A DNA stretch of 64,000 nt from Tillandsia leiboldiana (lineage: Eukaryota > Streptophyta > Magnoliopsida > Poales > Bromeliaceae). Below are positions 36,274 through 47,223 of this stretch, one piece after another. A program made the position numbers and the translations under genes. Location: assembly GCA_029204045.2 (NCBI GenBank), contig CM055077.1, positions 5,660,636 through 5,724,635 on the forward strand, written 5' to 3'. The number at the start of each line of letters is the position of its first letter. The first letter of the stretch is position 1. Below the pieces are notes generated by a model that was not told the DNA's origin, made no database searches, and worked only from the letters and a program-made list of their open reading frames with translations.

Positions 36274-36814
36274 GGTCACGCCCCTCGAGTGCCACTCCGG
36301 AGCAGAGCCTGTTACTTTACTATCGCGACTTGTCGACGCGGTCCCTCTGGCTGGGCCTTTTTTTAGGCAGTAACAGACGCCCTACGTAAGTCTACTCCCT
36401 CGTGGATGTAATGGCAGTAGGTGGGCGCAGGTTTGATTGGACCCTATGTAGTTGTAGAGTTATTTCCAGCCTATCCCTTATAGTACTGCTGTGGTGACCC
36501 TGATCCCCGTGTAGCTTCTCCCATGAACCGTAGTGTAGAACACCTAGTGTTGGTGTATCTGGCCCATAGTGCATCAAAGGGATGCCACAGATGGACCCTG
36601 TGTGATATCCACAGCTGGATTGGCTTTCGGCTGCATTTGCCGAATTTTCGAAATTGTTTTGGGCCAAACAGAGGTTGGATTTGGATTCAGCGCGGAAAAA
36701 CGCTTGAAAACGGCTATTTGCTTGTTTGATTCTGAGTCCGGATGCCCTAAAACGGACTCCCGGAAGTTTTCGCTGAATTTCGGTGCATGGGAGGGGCTGT
36801 GGACCGCCGGCTGC

Positions 36815-37325
36815 CACGTGGCGGCCCATGATTGGCCGGTCCGCAGCGCTCCGTCCACAGAGCGCCGCGGCTGGGTGCATGAGCCCGGCGCTTGGACACG
36901 TGGCGCCGCCTGATTGGCGGGCTTTGGAGGCGCGGTCTACGGGTTTGGCGCTGCGGTGCATGGACCAGGCGGGGGGACGCGTGGCAGCCCCCGGTTGGTC
37001 GGTGCACCCGGCGCGGTCCACGGAACCCGAACTAGGGTGCGTGGACCGGGTGCATGGGACACGTGTCAACGTGTCATTGGTCGGCTCACCGTGCGCGGCG
37101 CACAGGGTCGCGGGCGGGCGCCTCGGGGCGCGTGCGTGGCAGGCGGCCAGAGCGGCGCCTGCCCGCACGTGTGACCGCGACAGTGGCAGGGACGCGTGTC
37201 GCCCTGCCACTGGCGGCCGCCACCTACCCGGTTTGACCGGGTAGGCGCCACGCGGCGGCACCACACGCGCCCCGCACGGCTGTTTGCTGTGCGGGACACG
37301 TGTCGGCCACCGGGTGGGCCACGTG
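36815..37325 (+). promoter_or_regulatory. G-box cluster upstream of X2 TATA box
   Basis: CACGTG occurs at 36815, 36897, 37060, 37297 and 37320, with further ACGT-core sites such as GACGTGGC near 37368. G-boxes bind plant bZIP and bHLH factors. The cluster lies 170-690 bp upstream of the TATA box, as expected for an LTR promoter. Which factor acts is unknown. Confidence 0.6.
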
Positions 37326-37365
37326 GTCACTTCCAGCGCGCCCCGCACAGCTGTTTGCTGTGCGG
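37272..37365 (+). repeat. Two short hairpins 71 bp apart in the X2 promoter
   Basis: CCGCACGGC-TGTTT-GCTGTGCGG (37272-37294) and CCGCACAGC-TGTTT-GCTGTGCGG (37343-37365). The second has a perfect 9-bp stem. They belong to a 71-bp tandem duplication that also carries ACGTG motifs. Confidence 0.75.
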
Positions 37366-37498
37366 GTGACGTGGCTGCACCAGATTTTTCCGGGCGGCTA
37401 CAGTAAATCCTCTTTGAGCCCGGATTCGGGCGCCCGAAAATTCGGGTGCGCCCGAAATGTGGGACATGTTGGGAATTTTCCCATTTGTTTTTCTGCGG

Positions 37499-37510
37499 CC
37501 TATAAATAAC
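37499..37510 (+). promoter_or_regulatory. TATA box of LTR X2
   Basis: GGCCTATAAATAACCC context. The left contig version is at about 28471-28482. Confidence 0.7.
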
Positions 37511-38982
37511 CCGAGCTCCCATCCTCTTCGTTTTTTTGGCACTTACGAGTTTCAAACCGGCAGGAGTTCTTCACCAAAGTTGATCCTCACGCAGTGAAGC
37601 TTCCATCTGCAGAGTTTGGGGATTTTTCGGGGCACGCTTATCGAGATTCTCATTTTTCTTGGCGCGTCGCGAAGTTCTTTCTTCGGTGGTTCTTCCGTCG
37701 CTCTTCGGTGCACGAGCTCTCCCGGGCTACTCCGACCATCTTTTCGAGCGATTTCTTCGCCGTTGGATTCCCAACAGGTAAGGCTACGATTTTGGCTTCT
37801 TCCACATTTCCTGGTTTCGCGTTTTTCGAGGAGTTCTTCCATGCTCACCGGGGACCTTATTTGTTGTGAGGATTTGGGAGGACAGCAGCTTCATCCGAGG
37901 AGATCTCCGCGCACGAGTCTCGGTTCAGGACGTGCTTACAGACTTTTTTCATCTACTCGACGCGAGGATCATCGTGATATTTTTCTTGGAATTTTTGGAG
38001 ACTTCCCGAAGGTATACACTTTTCCTTTTATCTGTACAAGAGTTTACAGTTGGATGGTTTTGGGATTTTGCGCACCGATACTGTGGAATTTATAACTTGG
38101 CCTACGGGGCTCCGTTTTGGGCGTGCAGGTACTTGTTTCGAAGCTATCGACACGAAGATCGTACGGATATTTTATTTGGAATTTTTTGGGCACTTTCAGC
38201 AGGTGGAATAATCGCATCTTTGCGGCTGAAATTTTAGTGTTGTATTTCTTGGCAGATTTTGGGATTAAAGTATAACTGTAGCCTTATGTTGTACCCAGGA
38301 GGGATTGTGGACTGTGCTGGACCTGTTGGACTTAGAGTTGTTATTTTTCCTGGTTTTCTCAGTGGTACGACTCCGGACAGTTAGCGTCTTCAGGTGGGTG
38401 GCTTTGCTTTCAGGATCTATGGACTGCGCTCTAATTCTATTGATATAGAATCATGCATGATAGTGATTGGACTTGGGTAGCATGCTAGAGTGTAGGAATT
38501 GTTGTTCCTAGTATTATCTGTCGATCTTGTGATCTTTTACTTCCTTCTATCTGTTAATTATAGTATCTTGGAACCTGACCTAGCACCCCCGTCATATGTT
38601 GCATGTGTAACCAGACCAGTAGAAAACCCTTACTTGGGCTAGGGTTATTTATGTTTAGACATCCACACTTTATGTTTCATTCCTGGACTTAGTATTTTCC
38701 TCGCCCGGGTAGTGGGCCGAGCGGTCGGGACTTCTTTTTAGTGTGGGATGCATTTGCACTCGTGCTTGGGATCAGAGTGGAGTCTGGTAGATATAGTGGA
38801 TCGCTTGTCTATACCGGGAACCGTTTGGGGTAAATGGTGGTCCCGGGAGGTCTTGTTTCCCCTGTTTGGGTTGTCGCTACTGTGTTAGTGGTAGTAGTTT
38901 ACAAGTGTTAGCTGAACCTAGAACCTAGAACCCTTTTCGACATACACATGATTTTAGTCTACCAAAGTTTTCTTCCAAGCAT

Positions 38983-39037
38983 CGAAGGGCCGCTAGAGTC
39001 TGTTCTTGTTTGATTGGACAAAGGCATCAGCCCTTCG
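38983..39037 (+). other. 55-nt stem-loop module in X2
   Basis: CGAAGGG (38983-38989) pairs with CCCTTCG (39031-39037) around a 41-nt loop with GAGTCTGTTCTTGTTTGATT. Related loop cores without the arms recur near 39249 and 39386. Confidence 0.75.
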
Positions 39038-40370
39038 GGGTTTGGGTAAAACACTTATTTTTCTAACTGTTTTTCTAAAAAGAACTAAAATCATTAAATA
39101 TGGATTTCTTCCAGATCAAAATGATTTTCAATAACAAATGTCACCTTTTTCCTGTAAATCTCCCCACTCGAAGGGATTCGAGTGATCCGGGTTCTAGGGG
39201 TCGTTCCTTTGTCGGGACGAAAGCCACGGGGGCCGAGCCTGGAACCTGTTCTTGTTTGATGGGGTTGTAGGTGTAGGTCTCCCGGGACTTTCGGGCCCTG
39301 TTGGTGTCTTCTGCGTGTAGTACCGAGATTATTGCGTTCCCGAACTATAAGGGGATCGGGAACTTCGATAGGCGGAGCCTAGAGTCTGTTCTTGTTTGAT
39401 AGGGTTCTAAGCACCGGCCTATCGGGTTTCCGGACCCTTATGGTGTCGGCCTTTCCTGTGAGTTTAGTGCTCCGTTGTGGGAGCCGTCTGGTGGACGGTG
39501 GCCCCCGGCTGTGTGGTTTTCCAGCCTGTGAGTGAGCGTTGGTGTTGTTAGTCGATCTTGTGATCGTGGTTTGGACTATAGCATGCATGAGCCATATTTG
39601 AGCTCGACAGAGGTACGCAGATACTTTCCTCGGTGGGGTCGCGCCCCTCGAGTGCCACTCCGGAGTTGGGCCTGTTACTTGCTATCGCGACTTGTCGACG
39701 CAGTCCCTCTAGCTGGGCCAGTTTCGGCAGTCACGGACACCCTACGGTAGACCCGTCCTGCTGAGGATGTGCGGCAGTAGGTGGGCGCAGGTTTGACTGG
39801 ACCCTTTGCGGTAGTCAGTATAGATTTGGTGAGTATACTGTGTGTGTTAGTAGATGCATCATGTTCCATCTGTTCCTTTTTCTTGAGCATCTAGATAGAG
39901 GCATAGTAGCTGTAGAGTTACTTTTCCAGCCCTTTCATTTCAGTTTTATATTGTTACTTTATGCCTCTAGTAGACTTAGTGGGCAGACCATCGGGCTTGT
40001 TGGCGGCACCCACTGAGAACTACTTGGGACGTAGTTCTCACACCCGTCGTGGTGTCTTTCCCCACAGGGACTTCTACTCCCGTTCCTACTGCTCCTGTTG
40101 CTGCTTCTTCTGATCGAGGTAAGGGAGTCGCGAGATAGTTCCCTACCAGTCGTCGTCCAGAGAGTAGATGTACCCCTTACTTTTTGAGAGTTCATGTTGA
40201 GAGACTTTGTAGTGAGGTATAGAGTTGTACTTTTATTTTACTGCTTGAGAGACTTATGTACTTTTGGTGAGGGCTTTGTGTTGTATATATTTTCTTCTTT
40301 TTAGCAGTTTACTTTCAGCTCTGATATATGTATAGCATAGTTGATCTTTTGCAGGTTAGTCGCTTCGTCT

Positions 40371-40388
40371 ATACGGGGCTTCCCGTAT
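40371..40388 (+). other. 3'-end hairpin of LTR X2
   Basis: ATACGGG-GCTT-CCCGTAT, about 55 bp before the LTR end. X1 (40887-40904) and both Y LTRs (43675-43692, 49821-49838) have it too. Confidence 0.7.
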
Positions 40389-42933
40389 GGGCGGCGGATC
40401 TGTTGGCGAGCCCGGGTCGCAGTTTCGACGCCGGGGCGTGACAACTGCATCTGTTACTTTATGCCTCTAGTAGACTTAGTGGGCAGACCGTCGGGCTTGG
40501 TGGCGGTACCCACTAAGAACTACGTGTTGATGTAGTTCTCACACCTGCTGGGGGTTTCCCCCCTTTCCTCTTTTCTCTCCTTTGTTTTGCAGAGTCTTCT
40601 GCGGGTGTTGCTGATCCTTCTGTTGCTGATCGAGGTGAGGGAGTCGCGAGCTAGTTCCCTACCCGTCCTTGGAGTATAGTGGTACCCTTTCTGGAGTTTT
40701 GTAGTACAGTCTGCTGGATTATAGTAGATAGTTACTTTTGAGAGTTTTATTTTTGAGAGACTTATGTATTGTGAGGTTCAGACTTGTACTATTTGGAGAT
40801 GTATTATCTTATTTCAGTAGTTTACTTTTTAGCTCTGATATTTGTATAGTTGTAGTTTTATCTTTTGCAGGTTAGACGCTTCGTCTATGCGGGGCTTCCC
40901 GTATGGGCGGCGGATCTGTTAACGAGCCTTGGTCGCAGTTTCGACTCCGAGGCGTGATAATCCCGACATCCCACCACCCGACGAACCTGAAACTGGTGTC
41001 ACCAGAGGGTGTGAGATACAACTGAATGTATCCCAGTGGGTACAACGAGCTGGAGACGAGCAAGTCGTACATACTGCTATATAATAATCAAAAGGCGGTA
41101 ATAATCAATAGGAAAAGCTAATACGGAAGCAATAACAGTAAGGCATGTATAGAGAGATAATTGTGAATCGAGGGAAGCGACCCTACCGAGGAAAGTATCC
41201 GCGCATCTCTGTCGAGCTCAATATGGCTCCTACAGGCTGTAGTCCAAATCCACGATCAATCAGATCGGCAAAAACAATAATCGATCACAAACAACATCAG
41301 TCGGAAACTCCACGGCTCGGGATCACCGTCTACCCACTGCTCCCAAACTCTAGTACTGAACTGACCTCAGCTACCAGATTCCACTCGCCCCCCAGGCATG
41401 AGCGCATGCACCCTACACTATTCCGACCACTCGGCCCACTATCCGGGCGAGGAGAAACATTATGTCCAGAAAAGTAATAAAAAGTGTGTAGGGATGTCTA
41501 AATACAACAACTAGCCCAAGTGAGGATTTTCTACTAGTCTGGTCAAAATCATGCAACATATGACAGGGTGCTAGTCAAGTTCCATAATTCTATCAATAAC
41601 ATGATACAACAATAATAGTACCTATACTAGCATGCTGAGTCCTATCATACTAGAATTAATAAGAAGTCCACGGTTTTGGAGGAAAACAAACCCACATGGA
41701 TGTGCGCGTCAGTCCGGAGCCCAAATGAGTCGAAACTGGACGTGCGCAATCCTCAGGTTCCCACAGTTCCAACAAACCAGAAAACACCGGAAAACTCCTC
41801 CCGGTCACTGAGCACAAGCCAAACACCGCGGTAAGCCCAAACCACTCAAAATAGTAATTTCGTGGCAAAACAGTCCAAAAAATAGTAAAATACTGCCTTC
41901 AAGATGTCCTTCAAAAATTTTAAGAAAAATACAGCTGCGATCTTCGTGAAGTGTAGATAGAAATTGAGTTCTTAAACACCAAATTCCACCAACCGTAGGC
42001 TGAGAAAAAGTAAGATCACTCCTCTGCTATCCAGAAAATACCACAAAAAAGGGGGGGGTCCAAAGAAGCTCCGAAAAACCCAACAAAAACCCAAAATGAG
42101 AGGAATGGTAAACACAGAAATCGAAGGCCTACCTCTTGTGGAAACGTCGCCGCAAAAATCGACGAAAAACTCCAAAAACTCAACTCGGGGGAGCCCGCGG
42201 ACGAAGCGTCGACGGAAAAGATCGGTGTCGAAAAAGCGTTGAAGCTCACGAAGTCGGGGAGGAAAAATATGAAACGACATCTAAAAATCCTCCGGTATGC
42301 CAAATGTCGAAGTCGAGTTGTCGAGGAAGATTCCTATCGAAGGAGGCCTCAAAAAGAATTCTCCAAAACTCTACAAAAACTGACCCAAGAGAGCTATATA
42401 TAGCCAAAATCCCAAAAGAGGGACTTTCGGATTTGGTTGCCCGAATCATTCGGGCCCCAAAAATGGACACGCGGCGGCCGATCAAGCAGCGCACGAAACG
42501 CTCGGATGGCGCCACGTGGCCCGCTCCGCGGGGCGGTTGGCGCCGACCAATCGTGTGGCGCCGCGTAGCGTGCCAGGCTAGCGGAGCAGGTGGGCGTGGC
42601 CCAATCGCACGGTGCCACGTGGAAAGGCGACGTGCGCCACGCTGACCGCGTCGGGTCAACCACACGCGCATGCCCGCCCAATCGCAGCTCACCACGCGTC
42701 CTCGCCCGGCTGCTCGCTGGTCACGGTGCACGCCTCTTGGGTCGTGGACTAGACTGCATCCAAAATAGGCCCAGTAGGCCCATTTAGCCCGAAAATGGCC
42801 AATTTTGACTATTTTCGCACGTTGAATCCGATTTTTATGTTCCTTTGATGCACAACGCACCCGATACACCAAAAATAGGTATTTTCTCACTACCAACACA
42901 CAGTCGAGTCACACGGGGCCTCGGGACACCACC

Positions 42934-42962
42934 GTATACCTATTCTCTGATACCATAAAATC
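42934..42962 (-). other. 29-bp internal stub consisting of a PBS
   Basis: Between the end of LTR W (42963) and the start of LTR 2a, the minus strand has only a 7-nt spacer GATTTTA, the PBS TGGTATCAGAG (42945-42955) and about 11 more bases. There is no polypurine tract. It shows that W also stands in the position of a 5' LTR. Confidence 0.75.
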
Positions 42963-43619
42963 TGTCACGCCCCGAGTTTTGAAAAATGGTCTATTTTTTT
43001 TTTTATATATCAGAGTTTCAAACAGGAATACCAAGATGTGAACAGATCGTCACGTGCATAGAAAATTCTCTGTCCACTCAGACAAAGTCTTTCCTATACA
43101 TGCACGGCTAGACAGATACAATGAACATTCAATTGCAATCAGAGTGGACCACTTAACATTTTAAAAAAATTAAACAACTTACATAATAATCTGATAACAA
43201 AAACATCACAATAAAATCCACACCTAACAATAATCGAGAGCTACTAAATCTTGAACATAGTAAAATAACACTGATAATAAATTGTACTGGCCAGCTATCT
43301 ATCTAGCATCAAGGGACAGCCCTATCACGGAATCCTCACATCACCATCCCGACATCCCACCACCCGACGAACCTGAAACTGGTGTCACCAAAAGGTGTGA
43401 GATACAATTGAATGTATCCCAGTGGGTACAACGAGCCGGAGATGAGCAAGTCGTACCTACTGGTATATAATAATTAAAAGGCGGTAATAATCAGTAGAAA
43501 AGCTAATACGGAAGCAATAACAGTAAGACATGTATAGAGCGATAACTGTGAATCAAGTATGGATCAATAACTAAAAAACAAGTATGGAAGCAATAAAGGT
43601 AAACATGCATCAACATAAC

Positions 43620-46600
43620 TGTCACACCCCGGGATCGAAACTACGACCCGGGCCCGCCAACAGATCCGCCGCCCATACGGGAAGCCCCGTATAGATGAAC
43701 CGTCTAACCTGCAAAAGAAGGATACTATAGCTATACAGATATCAGAGCTGAAAAGTAAACTACAGAAATAAATAAATACAACTCCTCAAATAGTACATGC
43801 CAGGTCCTCATAATACATAAGTCTCTCCAAAAGCTAAACTCTCAAAAGTAAAAAGTACATGATACATCCCAAAATCACTGACAGTACTAGTACATCACCA
43901 AAAGGGTACATCTACTCTCACTGGAAGAAGACTGGTAGGGATCTAGCTTGCGACTCCCTTACCTCGATCAGCAGGATCAGCAACTGGAGCAATAGGAACC
44001 AGAGTAGAGGTCCCTGGGGAAAAGTCACCACGGCGGGTGTGAGAACTACATCCCACAGTAGTTCTCAGTGGGTACCGCCAACAAGCCCGACGGTCTGCCA
44101 ACTAAGTCTACTAGAGGCATAAAGTAACAAATGCAATACTGAAAGGAAAAGAGCTGGAAAATAACTCTACAGCTACTATGCCTCTATCTAAATGCTCAAG
44201 GAGTGATACAGATGGAAACATGATGCATCTACTATCTCTCAAATACAATCACCCAATCTACATTGACTGCCACATAGGGTCCAGTCAAACCTGCGCCCAC
44301 CTACGGCCGTTACATCCAAGGAGGACCGGATTTACATAGGGCGTCCGTGACTGCCAAAACTGGCCCAGCCAGATGGACTGCGTCGACAAGTCGCGATAGC
44401 AAAGTAACAGGCCCAACTCCGGAGAGGCACTCGAGGGGCGCGACCCCACCGAGGAAAGTATCCGCGCATCTCTGTCGAGCTCAATATGGCTCATGCAGGC
44501 TATAGTTCAATCCACGATCAACAAGATCGACAGTACCCAAATCACCTCTCTAACTCACTAACAGGAACCACTCGAACAGTCGGGACCGCTGTCAACCCAA
44601 CGGCTCCCCAAATAGGAACGTCAACTCAACAAGCAAACTCACTAGCTGGGTATACTCTACAGCCGACCACAAAGATGGGTCCGGGAACCCCGAAAGACAA
44701 GAACCTACAACCCAAATCAAACAAGAACAGGCTCTAGGCATAGTCTCTCGTTGTTCTCGACCCAAAGAAAAAGGCAGCCCTTAGAACCCAGACCACTCGA
44801 ATCCTCTCGAGTGGGGAAGTTTACAAGAAAAAATGTGACATTTATTATTGAAATTCATTTTTCACTCAACCCACGCGGGGTGAGGACTAAAAGCAGTTCC
44901 TTTTTGAAAAACCATCTTGTTTTGAGAAATACCCATTTTTAATAATTTTTAGTTCTTTTAGGAAAAACAGTTAGATAACAAGTTTTTATACCCAAACCCC
45001 GAAGGACTAATGCCTTCGTCCAACCAGACAAGAACTAAAAACAGTTGGAAAACAAGTTTTCTTCGATGTTTGGAAGAAAACATTGGTTGACTAAAATTAT
45101 GTGTGTGTCCAAAAAGATTCTTGGTTCAAGGTCCTGCTATCACTGGTATACTACTGCCACTAACACAATGGCGACACATAAAACAGAGAAACAAGATATC
45201 TCGGGACCACCGTTCACCCAAACGGCTCCCGCCACATATAAAAGACCAGCTACATCTACCAGACTCCATTATGCTCCCAAGCACGAGTGTAACATGCATC
45301 CCACACTAAGAGAAATCCCGACCACGCGGCCCACTACCCGGGCGAGGATAACACTATGTCCAGGAATAGAATAAGAAGTGTGGATGTCTAAAGCATAAAT
45401 AAACCTAGACCAAGTAAGGGTTTTCTACTGGTCTGGTTATACATGCAACATATGACGGGGTGCTAGGTCAAGTTCCAAAGATAACATTAATTTAACATAT
45501 TTAGGGAGCAATAAAACAACACTGATCAGCATAGCAACACAAGGAGTATCAATTTTCTCTTTCTAGCATGCTTCCTAGTACATCTCAAAATCCTGCAGGT
45601 TCCCTACTCAATAGAGTTATTGAATTGTCCATTGGTTTTGAAGACGAAGCAACCCACCTAAAGCGCGCGTCAATCCAAGATCCAAAAAGGCTGAAACTGA
45701 ACGGGGACAATCCTTGAATTCCCACGATTCCAACGGACCCAGAAACACCCAAAAACACCTCCTTGGTACAAAGATATAGTCCAACATTACAATCAACACA
45801 AAATTTCCAAGTGTACAATCTGCTGAAAATTCAGTCCCAAAGAAGCTTAATTATCACCTGTGAGATAAATTTCAAAAATTCCAGTAAAAATATGACGGGG
45901 ATCCTAACGAAGAGTAGATGTCAATAGAGTCCTCACACATAGATAACCAATGCTCGAGTGCAGAGATAAAAATCCAACAATGCGCTGCTGTCCAGGAAAA
46001 CTACTAGCCAAAATAGGGGCTTAAAGATGTACCAGGAACCCCTAAAAAAGCTCAAATCTGGGAGGAGTGGAAAATACAAAATTCGTAGATTTACCTCTCA
46101 TGAATCCGATGCCACAAGAATCGTACAAAAATTCTGTCGGAGTAGCTTTGTGGACCTCGTGGACTAAAATGCGACGGAAATGGGCCACCGACGAAAGAAC
46201 GTCGCACTGCGCTAACTCGCCGGAGACATCGATGCTGCGGCCTCCAAAAAATTCGAGCCTCCTTCACAAGATGTAGAACAAGGTGAAGATCAAACTCACT
46301 TGAGGGCTCAGAGGCAAAAGAGCTCGAGAAAAGAGTCCAAGAGCCCAAGAACCCAGCCTATTTATAGGCCCCCACCAAAAGAAACCAAAAACGAAGCTAT
46401 TAGGCTTTTGGGCCCTGATTTCGGGCGCCCGAAAGAGATTCGAGCGCAAACAGTGCCCAACAGTGCCCGCCCATACCGAATCCTATCAGCGCCCGAATTT
46501 ACCTAGGCGTGCCATGTGTCCCGAACACGGGACAACGGGCGCCCGGCCGTTCGGGCGCTGCCACGTGGCCCGATAGGGAGCGGCGGAGCGGGTAGCGCCC

Positions 46601-47211
46601 GCCAATCGCCGGGCACCATGTGGCGCCCTGCGTACAGCGGCCACCAGCCCCGACCTGCCCCCACCTGCCCCGCCTGCTCCGCCTGATGCGTGGACCGCGT
46701 GTTCCAGAGCCGGCCACTCTCACTCCGCCACGTGGCCCGCCCCGGTCCATGCACCAACCCGCTCGACGCCGTGGACCGCGCCGCGTGAGCCTGCGAATCC
46801 GTAGCTGCCACGTGTCCCCCGCGCCGGGTCCATGCACCCGCGCCTTCTCTGTGGACCGCGCCGGCCAATCAGCAGCTGCCACGTGGCATCCAGCCGGCCC
46901 ACAGCTTCCCCCATGCACCAGAATGCGCAGAAAACTTTCGGGAGTCCGTTTTTGGCCATCCGGACTTCGAAAGAGGCAAGTAAATAGCCAATTTTTGACG
47001 TTTTTCCGCACTAAATCCAAATATGACCTTGGATTAGCTTGTAACCCTTTCTAAATTCTGACAAAAACAGCTGGAAGGCAAGCTCAATCCAGAGGCCTCA
47101 TAGTGTCCGTCCAACACGTCCATTTGACGTGTTGCGGGTCTGATACACCAATAATAGGTGTTCCACATCATGGGTCATGGGGAAGGCTACATGAGAATCG
47201 GGGCTACTACA
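43620..47211 (-). repeat. Y 3' LTR
   Basis: 3592 bp. Minus-strand TATA box at 46358-46368; 3'-end hairpin at 43675-43692. The 55-nt module is damaged: the CCCTTCG arm is replaced by a duplicated AACAGTT.GA.AACAAGTTTT segment near 45043-45061. Confidence 0.85.
46358..46368 (-). promoter_or_regulatory. TATA box, Y 3' LTR
   Basis: Minus strand CCTATAAATAG, preceded upstream by several CACGTGGC/CACGTGTC boxes between about 46560 and 46890. Confidence 0.65.
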
Positions 47212-47223
47212 TCCTCCCCCACT
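47212..47223 (-). promoter_or_regulatory. Y polypurine tract
   Basis: The minus strand reads AGTGGGGGAGGA immediately before the 3' LTR start TGTAGTAGCC, a textbook primer for plus-strand synthesis. The hairpin AGTTTCG-TCCC-CGAAACT lies 8 bases upstream in transcript sense (47231-47248). Confidence 0.9.

Larger units (their letters stand above)
36490..40443 (+). mobile_element. Solo LTR X2 with perfect target duplication
   Basis: A 3954-bp LTR starting TGTGGTGACCC and ending GGGGCGTGACA. ACTGC is repeated exactly at 36485-36489 and 40444-40448. It lies in X1: X1 sequence stops at 36489 and resumes at 40449. There is no PBS, internal domain or second LTR, so it is a solo LTR formed by LTR-LTR recombination. 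It is related to the Y LTR (shared 5' part with AACACCTA-TTGGTGTATC). No protein is encoded; a 387-codon minus frame (36392-37555) spans the X1/X2 junction and is spurious. Confidence 0.93.
14046..40959 (+). mobile_element. Solo LTR X1 (plus strand), interrupted by Z and X2
   Basis: LTR sequence lies at 14046-16481, 36279-36489 and 40449-40959, about 3.16 kb; a second version of the middle part is 27250-27462. It starts TGTGATGACCCGG and ends GGCGTGATA (C to T in the usual GTGACA). The flanks CATCC (14041-14045) and AATCC (40959-40963) are an imperfect target duplication; joined, they rebuild the intact W-type site seen near 43340. No internal domain or second LTR is present, so it is a solo LTR. 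The TATA box is at 14584-14593. Confidence 0.75.
13657..42933 (-). mobile_element. LTR 2a, recombinant gypsy LTR interrupted by nested elements
   Basis: LTR sequence exists only at 13657-14045 and 40960-42933, about 2.36 kb in all; 14046-40959 is inserted DNA. Its transcript 3' end (13657 to about 41169 in window order) matches LTR W, for example the block with GGCCAGCTATTTATCTAGC and the block ending GATAATTGTGAATC. From 41170 onward it matches the X/Y LTRs instead (CCGAGGAAAGTATCCGCGCATC). Its start (about 42933 downward) aligns with the X2 start. A TATA-like sequence (GAGCTATATATAGCC) lies near 42389-42403. I see no internal genes. It is chimeric, by recombination between two LTR families. 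Confidence 0.7.

Noticed and set aside
36392..37555. 387-codon minus-strand frame
   Set aside because: It crosses the X1/X2 insertion junction at 36490, so it is an accident of two separate elements in GC-rich DNA.
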